Part shown: positions 44,080 to 53,293 of the stretch, in pieces
How the letters are laid out: the number at the start of each line of letters is the position of its first letter
Numbering within the stretch: position 1 is the stretch's first letter
Assembly (NCBI GenBank): GCA_943736015.1
Contig: OX031062.1
Coordinates: 58,702,962-58,766,961 of the forward strand
From: Tridacna crocea
Taxonomy: Eukaryota; Mollusca; Bivalvia; Cardiida; Cardiidae
Direction: 5' to 3'
Length of the DNA: 64,000 nt
Program-made: the position numbers and the translations under genes
Notes under the pieces: model-generated
What the model saw: only the letters and a program-made list of their open reading frames with translations
What the model was told of the DNA's origin: nothing
The model's database searches: none

Positions 44080-44241
44080 TAGTCATGAAACTTGGCCAGA
44101 ATGTTTGTCGTATTGATATCTCAAAAGTGTTTGATGATGGGTATTGTCTGATAAAAAACTAGGTCACTGGGAAACTAGATGGTGCATGTTTGGTCAATAA
44201 ACTCAGGTGAGCGGTTTCAGGGCCATCATGGCCCTCTTGTT

Positions 44242-44739
44242 TTTAATATTTGGAAGTGTAGTGTTCAAGATTTGTATTTCTATTTTGTACTGTCTTTGAG
44301 TTATTTCCCTTCGATCTTCATTTTTACAGCATTTAGTGCTTGTGAGGAATATAACTTTGTCATCTCAAGTCAGACTGACTTCAAACTTGGAATTCATATT
44401 TGTTGCAATATTACCCTCAAGAACAATAACTCTACCTAATGCTGATTTCACGTTGATCTTCATCTATACAGTATTTCTTGCAGTATTTCTCAGAACTTTG
44501 TCACCTCAAGTCAAATTGACCTTAGACTTTGTAAACATATTTGTTGCATTACATGCCCTTTGCATTAATTTATACCTCCTGGACAACGGGCTGAGGGACT
44601 GGCGTATCTTGCAACAATTTGCTGCTCTTGTTTCATTATCATTTGGTCTTGAACTCGATATTTGGTATTTATCTTCATTATTGACCTTTACTCCTTAGTA
44701 CTCAGGTGAGCGATAAAGGACCATCATGGTCCTCTTGTA
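44242..44739 (+). mobile_element. pearl-like 3' part with type-G core
   Basis: Three type-G monomers (TGTCTTTGAGTTATTTCCC, AGCATTTAGTGCTTGT, CTTTGTCATCTCAAGTCAGA). 3' end TACTCAGGTGAGCGATAAAG, hairpin GGACCATCATGGTCC, CTCTTGT. The end lies 19 bp before the first base of the next plexin exon and supplies part of its pyrimidine tract. Confidence 0.8.
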
Positions 44740-44758
44740 TGTTTCTTTCATTATCCAG

Positions 44759-44891
44759 GTCCATCTTGGCTTTTTTGAAATGTCTGTTGGATATGTGAAG
44801 TATGATTTTGAATCCACAGCAGAGGTAGTGAGCAAAATTCTAAAGATTGTGATTCCCATTGTGGCTGGTCTCATCCTGATTGGTGCTCTTG
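44759..44891 (+). CDS. plexin exon: membrane-proximal strand and TM helix
   Basis: Acceptor TTTCTTTCATTATCCAG| and donor CTTG|GTAAGT bound 133 nt (phase 0 to 1). It joins KLEVV to VHLGFFEMSVGYVKYDFES, the last IPT strand. After TAEVVSKILK comes the single transmembrane helix IVIPIVAGLILIGAL. The VGYVKYDF motif followed by a TM segment is characteristic of plexins. The exon has an intact frame and no unusual residues. Confidence 0.88.
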
Positions 44892-45009
44892 GTAAGTCCA
44901 AATTTTAAACTTATAAATGAGAATGGAGAAGTGTGCTGGCTTTAAGCAACACTTGCCAAAGGTCAGTGGGCTTCTGTTAAACGATGTTTATGGCATGGCA
45001 AGTAACTCC

Positions 45010-45045
45010 TTTTTAGCTCACCTGAGCACAACATTGGCTGACTTT
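45010..45045 (+). mobile_element. pearl-like 5' end fragment
   Basis: TTTTTAGCTCACCTGAGCAC followed by AACATTGG. Only the terminal ~25 bp remain. Confidence 0.7.
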
Positions 45046-45059
45046 TGTAGCTGGCTTGT

Positions 45060-45288
45060 TCAATCCTTTACCAAACAATCCCAGTTTTTCATGACCTTGT
45101 AGAAGAGGCCTTTTCAAAATACTAGGGGAAAAGTAGAAAATGATGATAACCAGCATTTTCTCCTTTTTCCACAATGTTTTCTATCCTATCAAAGCAAGAT
45201 TGCACCAAGTGAACCACATTGAAATTGTTGTCTGCAAGTGCTTTCAATTTGAACATGCCTAACATTTTGTCATCTAGTAAAGGGTTAA
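45060..45288 (+). mobile_element. TTAA hairpin MITE, family I
   Basis: TCAATCCTTTACCAAACAAT to CTAGTAAAGGGTTAA. Hairpin tip GATGATAACCAGCATTTTC, arms partly mismatched. Confidence 0.85.
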
Positions 45289-45530
45289 CTGTGGGGCCAA
45301 ATCTTATTTTGAATTAGTCATTTTTTTTTAACTTTTCTTGTCTTAAATTTCTCAAGCTGAATAAACGCAGGTTACAGGCATAAATTTGGAAATAAAACTC
45401 AAAGTGTAGCATACATGAGCTGTGGATTCTTCTGTCATAGACTAAATGTATGATCAGTTTGAGTATCTAGCAACATCTGTCTTTACTGCTCTGTGGACAC
45501 CCATCTATTTTTGATTTTTAGCCCTACTGA
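45289..45530. other. plexin intron, nothing recognised
   Basis: AT-rich sequence without a repeat match that I can see. Confidence 0.5.
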
Positions 45531-45533
45531 CTG

Positions 45534-46702
45534 AAAGCCAGCAGAGCTTATGTCATGGTGTGGTTTCCGTCGTCTGTCCGTTCATCTGTCTTTTCTGGTT
45601 TATCCGATAAAAAGTCTGCATTTGTTGTGATCTCATCAATAGCTTGAAACCTATTGATTATGAAAAAATTCCAACAAACAGTCTGAGAAAAGTAACAATT
45701 TCAAGTTGAAATTTTACATTTCTTGTTTATGCAATAAAGTCTGTATTTGTGCTCAGATTTCTGTGAAACTTGCAGAGTTTGTTTATCTTATCAATAGCTT
45801 GAAACCTATTGATATTGAAAAAAAATCTAACAAACAGTTTGGAAAAGTAGCCATTTCAAGTTGAAAACTTTCATTTCTTGTTTACACGATAAAGTCTGTA
45901 TTTGAGGTCTGATTTTTGTGAAACTGGCATAGTTTGTTTGTATTATCAATAAACCTTTTGATTTTGAAAAAAAAATCCAACAAACACTATGAGAAAAGTA
46001 GCCATTTTATTAATAAGTTGAACATTTTCATTGCTTGCTTACATGATAAAGTCTTCATTTTTGATCAGATTTTTGTAAATTTTTCAGTTTGTTTATCTAA
46101 TCAATAGCTTTAACCCTGTTAATTGTAAAAAAAAATCCAACAAACAGTAATGGAGAAGTAGCCATTTCAAGTTTAAAATTTCAATTTCTAATTTACATGA
46201 TGAAGTCAGCATTTGTGGTTGGATTTTCATGAAATTTGCACAGTTACTTTGTCTCATCAACAGCTGGAACCCTGTTGATTTTGAAAAAAATATGACAATC
46301 AGTATGGGAAAAGCAGCGATTCAAAGTTGAAATTTTCCATTTCTGGTTTAGGCATTGAAATTCACAGTGTTGATTGATTTCTTTTGAAACTTGCTAAGAT
46401 TCATCAAGGGATTAACATTAAAAGTGAAGAAAATCTAGTAAACTGTTTAGGAAAAGAAACGCAATCAAACTTGCCTGATTTACAAACATTTAGTTTTAGA
46501 AATTTCACGGTAATTTTTTTTCACACCGTTTGTTCAATTCACCATGTCTGCATGTGCTGTCTTAATCGGTTCAAGCCCAGAACAAATTTTTGGGATTTTT
46601 TTTGGCTTTTCTTCCTTTTTGCATCACAAATTCATAATGTATGCAAGCATAAAAGCAAAATCTCTGCCAGTAGAGTGATTTCAGGCCCTTCAAGGCCTCT
46701 AG
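45534..46702 (+). mobile_element. TAGCCCTACTG-type element, type-H core
   Basis: 5' end TTAGCCCTACTGACTGAAAG, TTTCCGTCGTCTGTCCG. Five to six monomers of about 155 bp (ATCAATAGCTTGAAACCTAT, AATCCAACAAACAGT, AGTAGCCATTTCAAGTTGAA). 3' end TTTCAGGCCCTTCAAGGCCT and CTAGTT, the terminal hairpin in a variant form. It stops 29 bp before the next plexin exon. Confidence 0.75.
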
Positions 46703-46731
46703 TTATTCTTCTTGCCTCTTTTTTTCCCAAG

Positions 46732-46839
46732 TTGCTATATTTGGTGGAGTAAAATACAGAAGAGTCAAAACCAAAGCCAAGAAGTTTGAAGATAATCTTG
46801 CTGATATGGAGATGAAAATCAAGAAAGTTTTCAGAGAAG
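46732..46839 (+). CDS. plexin exon: cytoplasmic juxtamembrane segment
   Basis: Acceptor CTTTTTTTCCCAAG| and donor GAAG|GTAGAT bound 108 nt (phase 1 to 1). It completes the TM helix (GALVAIFGG) and continues VKYRRVKTKAKKFEDNLADM and EMKIKKVFRE. This is a basic stop-transfer stretch followed by the amphipathic helix that forms a coiled coil in plexin dimers. The donor has a non-optimal GTAGAT. Confidence 0.85.
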
Positions 46840-46870
46840 GTAGATGCTAAATCCATCATATATTTACCCT

Positions 46871-47078
46871 TTAACCCTTTACTAAATAATCCTGAGCTCT
46901 ACCAACAAAGAAAGAAGATTTTTGAAAACATCATGCGAAAATGTACAAGCATTATCTCCTGTTCCCAAAGTTTTTTTATCCTTTTGACAACAATCATATC
47001 ATCTTAACCAATTTTGATTTGTCATCTGTACATGCTTTGCAGTTGCTTTCAAAATTTAGTTGCTTTATAAAGAGTTGA
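46871..47078 (+). mobile_element. degraded TTAA hairpin MITE, family I
   Basis: TTAACCCTTTACTAAATAAT to TTATAAAGAGTTGA. The hairpin is mostly lost (GTACAAGCATTATCTCC). Confidence 0.75.
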
Positions 47079-47245
47079 ATGTATACCAGACACATTTTTT
47101 TTTTCTCTATATTGAAAGCATTTGCTAGTGACATAATTCTAGTACAAGAGACTAAAACGATAGGATTTTTTAAGAGGATAGAAAATATTGTGGGAAGTAG
47201 ATAGAATGCTGGTTTCTTACATTTTCTCCATTACCAGAATGGACT

Positions 47246-47474
47246 TTAACTCTTTACCACATATTCCCGACTTTTGATGACCCTGAGAAAGAAGCCTTTT
47301 GAAAACATTGTGGGAAAAGGAGAAAAATGCTGGTAACCAGCATTTTCTTCTTTTTCCACAGTGTTTTCTACACTTCCCAGAATAAATTTCAATTTTTCAG
47401 TCACTAATTTTGTCGTCTGCTTATGCTTTTAGTGTGGAAGGGTCTAAAATTTTTGTTGTTTGGTAAAGAGTTAA
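47246..47474 (+). mobile_element. TTAA hairpin MITE, family I
   Basis: TTAACTCTTTACCACATATT to GTTTGGTAAAGAGTTAA. Hairpin GCTGGTAACCAGC with an extra A in the left arm. Confidence 0.9.
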
Positions 47475-47553
47475 TAGAAGCGGACAGTGCAGATCCAATT
47501 TTAGACTGCATCTTTTCTGTCTTATATTCATCTACGTTGTCCATTTAAGTAGC

Positions 47554-47782
47554 TTGACCCATTACCACACAATCCCTACTTTTGACAGCCCTGAGAAAGA
47601 AGCCTTTGGAAAATATTGTGGGAAAAGGAGAAAATGCTGGTAACCAGCATTTTCTCCTTTTCCCACAATGTTTTCTACCCTTCACAAAAGAAATATTAAA
47701 TTTTTCGTCACTTTTATTTTGTCGTCTGCAGATGCTTTTGATTTGGACAAACCTAAAATTTTGTTGTTTGGTAATGAGTTAA
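47554..47782 (+). mobile_element. TTAA hairpin MITE, family I, near consensus
   Basis: TTGACCCATTACCACACAAT to TTTGGTAATGAGTTAA. The 33-bp arms around GGT/A/ACC are almost perfectly complementary (one change, AATATTGTGGG). Confidence 0.95.
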
Positions 47783-47852
47783 ACCAATTGTCAGGTTTCC
47801 AGAGAATTGGTCCAGGCATTATGACAGACTTGCAAAACAACCCTAATACTCT

Positions 47853-48082
47853 TTAACATCTTTATCAAACACCAAATTTATAGACTGGTCCAAATTGAAA
47901 GCATTTGCAGACAACAAAGTAAATGTGACTGAAAAGATGAAATTTGATTTGGGAAGGGTAGAAAACATTGTGGGAAAAAGAGAAAATGCTGGTTACCGGC
48001 ATTTTCTCCTTTTCCCACAATGTTTTCAAAAGACTTCCTCCTCAGGGTTGTCAAAAGTCATCATTATGTGGTAAAGGGTCAA
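47853..48082 (-). mobile_element. TTAA hairpin MITE, family I
   Basis: TTAACATCTTTATCAAACAC to GGTAAAGGGTCAA. Tip GCTGGTTACCGGC. Confidence 0.9.
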
Positions 48083-48255
48083 AAAGATGTTTCAGTTCTA
48101 ACTGGAATTAAACATACTGCTAACTTGCACAAAAGGAATATTTTTGTTGTATGTATCAGTTGATATTGAAAATCTTGTGGAAAAAGTAGCAATTGCTTGT
48201 TTAGTTATTTGTTCTTTTCACACAAACTTTACACCATCTATCCATGACAAAGGTG

Positions 48256-48455
48256 TTAACCCTTTACCACACAACCCCGACTTTTAATGATCCTGTGAAA
48301 GAAGCCTATTGAAAACATTTTGGGAAAAGGAGAAAATGCTGGTAGCCAGCATTTTCTCCTTTTCCCACAATGTTTTCTTCCCTTCCTAAAATAAATTTCA
48401 ATTTTTGAGTCATTTATTGTCGTCTGCAAATACTCTCAGTTTGGACTAGAGTTAA
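48256..48455 (+). mobile_element. TTAA hairpin MITE, family I, right end shortened
   Basis: TTAACCCTTTACCACACAAC, hairpin with GCTGGTAGCCAGC. The right terminus is cut to GGACTAGAGTTAA, lacking the GTTTGGTAAAG segment. Confidence 0.85.
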
Positions 48456-48494
48456 AGTGATCTTTTATATTTTGTTGTAATGGAACAAAAAGGA

Positions 48495-48620
48495 AAAGCT
48501 GAAATGAGATTTTAAAATAATTTCACAGAAATGATCCTAGGATGACTCTTTTCAAAAATTGTTAGGGAAATTTTTATATATTTAAAAACAACAGCTGACT
48601 GTTGGCACCTGCATGACTTT
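48495..48620 (+). repeat. single type-A monomer fragment
   Basis: GAGATTTTAAAATAATTTCA and TGACTCTTTTCAAAAATTG, then AACAACAGCTGACTGTTGGC. It matches 11690-11750 including the unusual 3' part. Confidence 0.7.
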
Positions 48621-48639
48621 TTCTGTTTTGCGCAGGTCT

Positions 48640-48770
48640 ACTGTACGACAAACTGTAATGTAGGCCTATGGTGTCATCTCTGGTTAGCCTGCACAGGCTG
48701 ATCCGAGACGATACTTTATGCAAATGTCCAAATGCCCAATTTCACATGTTGCAAGCCATATATGGGTTAA
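48640..48770. repeat. dispersed repeat with GCCTGCACAGGC palindrome
   Basis: CTGGTTAGCCTGCACAGGCTGATCC contains an inverted repeat, followed by GAGACGATACTTTATGCA. It resembles a widespread molluscan interspersed repeat. Copy number here is one. Confidence 0.5.
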
Positions 48771-48776
48771 TACCAC

Positions 48777-48927
48777 TTAACTCATTTCCCATCAACAAAA
48801 TTTAGGTTTGTCCAAATCAAAAGCATTTGCAGACGACAAAATAAAAGTGACTGAAAATTTGAAATTTGTTTTGTGAAGGGTAGAAAACACGGTGGGAAAA
48901 GGAGAAGGAGAAAATGCTGGTTACCAC
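48777..48927 (-). mobile_element. MITE left half, duplicated
   Basis: TTAACTCATTTCCCATCAAC to GCTGGTTACCA, cut at the hairpin centre, with GGAGAAGGAG stutter. The same left half follows at 48928 in a complete copy. Confidence 0.85.
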
Positions 48928-49156
48928 TTAACTCATTACCCATCAACAAAATTTTAGGCTTGTCCAAATCGAAAGCATTTTTAGACGACAAAATAAAAGT
49001 GACTGAAAATTTGAAATTTGTTTTGTGAAGGGTAGAAAACACTGTGGGAAAAGGAGAAAATGCTGGTTACCAGCATTTTCTCCTTTTCCCACAGTGTTTT
49101 CTAAAGGCTTCTTTCTCAGGGCCATCAAAAGTAGGGATTGTGTGGTAATGGGTTAA
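48928..49156 (-). mobile_element. TTAA hairpin MITE, family I
   Basis: TTAACTCATTACCCATCAAC to GGTAATGGGTTAA. Perfect tip GCTGGTTACCAGC with long arms (…CACTGTGGG/CCCACAGTG…). Its end lies 27 bp before the next plexin exon. Confidence 0.95.
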
Positions 49157-49183
49157 AAAGAAAGTATACCATGAATTTTTCAG

Positions 49184-49335
49184 AGTTTCTGGACATGCAC
49201 ACCACCATGTCACGTGTCAATGAGAGTTTGATAGAGAAAGGTTTCCCGTACAACAGTTATCAGCGCTACTCGTTTCTCTTGATGTTTCCTGGAGAGTGGC
49301 ACATGGAGGAACATCCACTGATGCATGAGCCAGTT
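49184..49335 (+). CDS. plexin exon: start of the GAP domain
   Basis: Acceptor ATGAATTTTTCAG| and donor GTT|GTAAGT bound 152 nt (phase 1 to 0). It reads EFLDMHTTMSRVNESLIEKG, then FPYNSYQRYSFLLMFPGEWH and HPLMHEPV. The pattern GIPF.DYR.Y....FFPG....HPL is the conserved entry to the plexin RasGAP-like domain, which acts on Rap-type GTPases. Here it is modified to GFPYNSYQRY...MFPG. The remaining GAP exons and the RBD are not found to the right; they probably lie beyond the window. Confidence 0.88.
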
Positions 49336-50075
49336 GTAAGTAATAGACAGGTATGCATGCTTCTAATATCTGCACCTCCTCATAACTGTGGGCAGCATCA
49401 AACTCTTTTCAATAGGATTTGTTTAGTTTTTTAGCATTTGTCCAATCACATATCAGATATTGGTATCAGAAACCAGTTATTGTTTGACTTATTATCCTTG
49501 TATGCAAAATAAATAAAATGGGTATATTTGAATAGAAAAGTACTTATTTATACCCAAAACCAAGCCTTGAAGGCTGTGCTGCTAAAATCTAAAAAATATG
49601 TTTCTAAATATTAGACAGGTTGGATGTGAGATCAGACTGCATAAATCATGCTGTATGATCTCAATTCATACACTCTGTAAATGCAAATTTGGTTATTATA
49701 TGCTTTCTTTACAATTTTCTTTTCCAGCTAATGAATTTCTTTTTGATTTCTGAAGAAATTTTTGCTAAAAGATAATAGCTGATATTGTAGGGGCTTTTTC
49801 GGGCAGGATAAGATCAAACAGAAGAAGGAAAGAAAGAAGTATATCTACTCTTCCAACTGAGAACAATTTTAGATTTGTCATAGTTCAAAATTATTTGAAA
49901 CATGCTTTAACATAAGGGGTCAAATGCATCTCTGTATTGATTCACGACATGCAAGTCATGGTTCGTGGACATGCAAAAGCAAGTGTATGGACCAAGGTCA
50001 GCATACGCAAGCTGACCTTGGTCAATACTTCTTGCAGATGCATCAAACTACGGTATCTTTCAGTGTATGGCTAAT
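49336..50075. other. plexin intron with short repeats
   Basis: Includes GATCAGACTGCATAAATCAT at about 49632. At 49990-50025 there is a hairpin (CCAAGGTCAGC ... GCTGACCTTGG) that also lies, degraded, at 59030-59090. No exon found. Confidence 0.5.
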
Positions 50076-50305
50076 TTAACCCTTTACCACACGATGACTA
50101 CTTTTAACGCCCCCTGAAAAAGAAAGCTTTTGAAAACATTGTGGGAAAAGGAGAAAATGCTGGTTACCAGCATTTTCTCCTTTTCCCACAATGTTTTCTA
50201 CGCTATCAAGGAAAACTCATTTCATATGAGCTACATTGAAACTGTCATCGGCAAATGCTTTCAATTCGCACAGGTCTAAAATCTTGTCATATGGTAAAGG
50301 GTTAA
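50076..50305 (+). mobile_element. TTAA hairpin MITE, family I
   Basis: TTAACCCTTTACCACACGAT to TATGGTAAAGGGTTAA. The hairpin (tip GCTGGTTACCAGC) is perfect over more than 30 bp per arm. Confidence 0.95.
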
Positions 50306-50509
50306 AAGTCAAATTTAGCTTTTTCATATAACTTACTTGAGTTGATGTTGCTCACAGGGTTATGATTATAGTTTGTGAATAACACTATTACCCTCCACCA
50401 CTGATTCCCATCATATGAAACCCATTTCCTCCATCCTTATCTAATTGTCTTATACTGTAGCAGATGATTCAGGGTTTTAATCCTAAGGCTTCTATGACTC
50501 GCTGACCCT

Positions 50510-50590
50510 TGGTGGACAGTGTAGATCAAGATCAGACTGCACAGAATGTGCTGTCTTATCTGAGATCTACACTGTCTGATAAGGAGATAT
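50510..50590. repeat. hairpin repeat AGTGTAGATC...GATCTACACT
   Basis: An inverted repeat around GACTGCACAGAATGTGCTGTC. Related sequences occur at 49632 and 57790-57860 (CAGTCTGATCTTGATCTACA). A dispersed short palindromic repeat. Confidence 0.55.
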
Positions 50591-50689
50591 TTTTCCCCAA
50601 AAACATAACTTTGAAATGGCAGTGTGTTGGATTCTTACTGTTGAATTGAACTGTTTTATCTTAGTAATTTAGCAGAATAAGAGTAAAAT

Positions 50690-50825
50690 TTAAAATTTTG
50701 TGGGGAAAAAAAATTTGAAAAATATCATTGGGAAACAGGGAAAAGCTAGTAATTTACCAGCTTTTCCTCATTTTCAAACAATGTTTCCTACCCTTGCAAG
50801 GACAAATCTAAACATTGGAGCCTTT
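50690..50825. mobile_element. decayed MITE hairpin
   Basis: GGAAAAGCTAGTAATTTACC and AGCTTTTCCTCATTTTC still form a stem. The termini are lost. Confidence 0.5.
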
Positions 50826-51146
50826 TTTATACCCTCCCACAACATAGTGGAGGGGGATATACTGGAATCCCCATGGCTGTCTGTCCGTCAGTCAGCCCAT
50901 CTGTCTGTAGATGCAAATTTGTCCAGAGCAATACTCCTACAGTTTTTCACATACTGAACTCAAATTTACACACATGGTTCCTCTATTTTTTAAGTTGTGC
51001 ATGTGCAATTTTCATGACCCTACTGAGATCTGTTACACAATTATCTCCCCTTGAACTTTTTTCAACTCTTACTTTTGTACTTAACCATTCTGTATTTCTG
51101 CATTCTCTGAAACAGATATGTTTTTGTAATGAGGAACTTTTTGTTG

Positions 51147-51161
51147 GGGTGGGGGGGGGGG
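51147..51161. repeat. poly-G tract
   Basis: Within GTTGGGGTGGGGGGGGGGGG, like the G tract at 244-275. Confidence 0.8.
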
Positions 51162-51324
51162 GTATATTATATAGGAGTCACTGTGTTGGTTGGTCAGTCT
51201 GTAGCTTTTATTGTCTGCTCTATTTCTCAATAACTACTGGACAGATTTTAGTCAAACTTCATCAGAAGTTTCATTATGAAGTGGAGAGGTGCATTTTATA
51301 TTTTGGTTACGGTTGAATGATTTT

Positions 51325-51553
51325 TTAACCCTTTCCCAAACAACAAATTTTAGACTCCTACAAACTCAGAGAGTTTAAAGATAACAATTTCAAATTTGAT
51401 AAAAATGGCAGAAAGTTCTCCAAACGGGTAGAAAACACTGTGGGAAAAGGAGAAAATGCTCGTTACGAGCAATTTCTCCTTTTTACCACAGTGTTTTCAA
51501 AAGACTTGTACTGCAAACGCGTAAAAACAAGGGCTTGTTTGGGAAAAGGTTAA
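51325..51553. mobile_element. TTAA hairpin MITE, family II, in the type-I core
   Basis: TTAACCCTTTCCCAAACAAC to GTTTGGGAAAAGGTTAA. Tip GAAAATGCTCGTTACGAGC against GCAATTTCTCC: one arm carries AAAATG where the other matches AAATTG, a recent mismatch. The flanks reconstruct a monomer with a single TTAA. Confidence 0.95.
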
Positions 51554-52190
51554 GGAGCTTTGGCCTTTTCTTGATTATTTTTGGCCGCTCTATTTTTCAG
51601 TATCTACTGGATGGATATCAGACAAACTTCATCGGAAGTTTCATCATGAAGTCAAGATGTGCATATTATTATTTGCTTACAGTTGAATGGTTTTCAAAGG
51701 AGTTATGGCCCTTTCATGAATTTTTTGTCCGCTCTATTTCTCAATAACTACAGGAGAGATTCCAGTCAAACTTCATGGGAAGTTTTACTATTAAGTGAAG
51801 ATGTGCATGTCATAATTTTGTTACAGTTGAATTATTTTCAAAGGAGTTATGGCCCTTTCATGATTTTTTTCTCCGCCCCATTTCTTAGTATCTATTGGAT
51901 TGATTGTAATCAAACTTCATGGGAAGTTTTAGTATGACGCTATAAGATATGCATATTATAATTTGGTTACGGTTGAATGATTTTTAAAGCAGTTTCGGAC
52001 CCTTTCGTGAATTTTTTTGTCCGCTCAATTTCTCAATAACGACTCAACAGATTTTAGTTGTCTGCTCTATTTCTCAGTATCTACTGCACAGATTTCAGTC
52101 AAACTTCATAGGAAATTTCATCATTAAGTGAAGATGCATTATTATAAGTTGTTATGGTTGAATGATTTTCAAAGCAGTTGTGGCCCTTCC

Positions 52191-52419
52191 TTAACCCATT
52201 ACCACACAATCCCTACTTTTGACGCTCCTGAGAAAGAAGCCTTTTGAAAACACTGTAGGAAAAGGAGAAAATGCTGGTAACCAGCATTTTCTCCTTTTCC
52301 CACAGTGTTTTCTACCCTTCCCAGAACAAATTTCAATTTTTCAGTCACCTTTATTTTGTCGTCTGCAAAGGCTGTCAATTTGGACCAGTCTAAAATTTTC
52401 TCGTGTGGTAAAGAGTTAA
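52191..52419 (+). mobile_element. TTAA hairpin MITE, family I, in the type-I core
   Basis: TTAACCCATTACCACACAAT to GTGTGGTAAAGAGTTAA. Near-perfect hairpin (GAAAACACTGTAGG/CCCACAGTGTTTTC). Flanks CCCTTCC...TTATTTTTGTCC match an uninterrupted monomer. Confidence 0.95.
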
Positions 52420-52871
52420 TTATTTTTGTCCACTCTATATCTCAGTATCTAATGTGCATATTATAATTTGTTATGGTTGAATGATTTTCAAACCAGTTAT
52501 GGTCCTTCCTTGATTATTTTTGTACACACTGTATCTCAGTATCTACTGGATGGATTTCAATGTAACTTCACGGGAAGTTTTAGTATGAAGCAAAAATGTG
52601 CATATAATTAATTTTGGTACTGTTAAATTCTTTTCCAGTGAGTTATGGCCCTTTGATGATTTTTTTCTCCACTGTATTTCTCAATAACTAGTGGACTAAT
52701 TTCAGTCGAACTTCATAGGCATTTTCAATCTGAAGTCAAGATGTGTATATTACAACTTGTTTATCGTTGAATGATTTTTAGTTACTTATGGCCCTTTTTT
52801 ATAATTATTTTTTTGTCCAATCTATTTCTCAATAACTGCAGAGCAGATTACTAACAAACCTCACAGGAAGT

Positions 52872-53260
52872 GAGTGTTACCAGTATTTGCTCCTTTTCCC
52901 ACAATGTTCTCTAAAAGCTTCTTTCTCAACTTATAAAAGTTTGCAGACAACAAAATAAATGTGACTTAGATACTTATTTGTTTTGGGAAGCATCATGGAA
53001 AACATTGCTGGAAAAGGAGAAGCATTTATTTTCTCCTTTTTCCACAATGTTATCTAGAGGCTTCTTTCTCAACTTGAAAGAGTTTGCAGACAGCAAAAGA
53101 AATGTGGCTCAAATACTGAAATTTGTTTTTGGAAGCATGGAAAACATTGCAGGAAAAGGAGAAAATTCTGGTAATAGCATTTTCTCCTTTTCTCACAATG
53201 TTTTCAAAAGGCTTCTTTCTCAGGGTCATTCAAAGTTGAGATTGTGTGGTAAAGGGTTAA
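52872..53260 (-). repeat. MITE-derived tandem array
   Basis: Three truncated MITE units in a row. They are joined at CTTCTTTCTCAACTT|...AAAGAGTTTGCAGACA at about 52919 and 53060, with no TTAA between units. The last unit ends normally (GGTAAAGGGTTAA). Unit length about 140-160 bp. Confidence 0.85.
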
Positions 53261-53293
53261 CTGTTAAAGTGGCAAATAAACCCAACAGACATT

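Larger units (their letters stand above)
40155..44241 (+). mobile_element. large pearl-like element with 145-bp type-D array
   Basis: 5' end AGCTCACCTGAGCACGAAGT, GTCCGTCGTGCGTC. About twenty 145-bp monomers (TAGAGGCCACATTTTCAGTC, GGGTCATGTGGGGTCAAAAA, CTAGGTCACTAGGTCAAATC) run to 43180. They resume after an inserted transposon at 44082 and end AACTCAGGTGAGCGG, hairpin GGGCCATCATGGCCC, CTCTTGTT. The first monomers are 95-100% alike and the last ones are diverged. The unit length is not a multiple of three, so the recurrent short open frames are not genes. Confidence 0.9.
50829..52870 (+). mobile_element. ATACCCTCCCAC-type tandem-core element, type-I core
   Basis: 5' end ATACCCTCCCACAACATAGT with hairpin ending GGAGGGGGATATACTGG. 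TGTCTGTCCGTCAGTC follows. About nine ~150-bp monomers (GCTCTATTTCTCAATAACTA, GTCAAACTTCATGGGAAGTT, GGTTGAATGATTTTCAAAG, GGAGTTATGGCCC). Two MITEs (51325 and 52191) are inserted in the core. No 3' terminus found. Confidence 0.75.
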
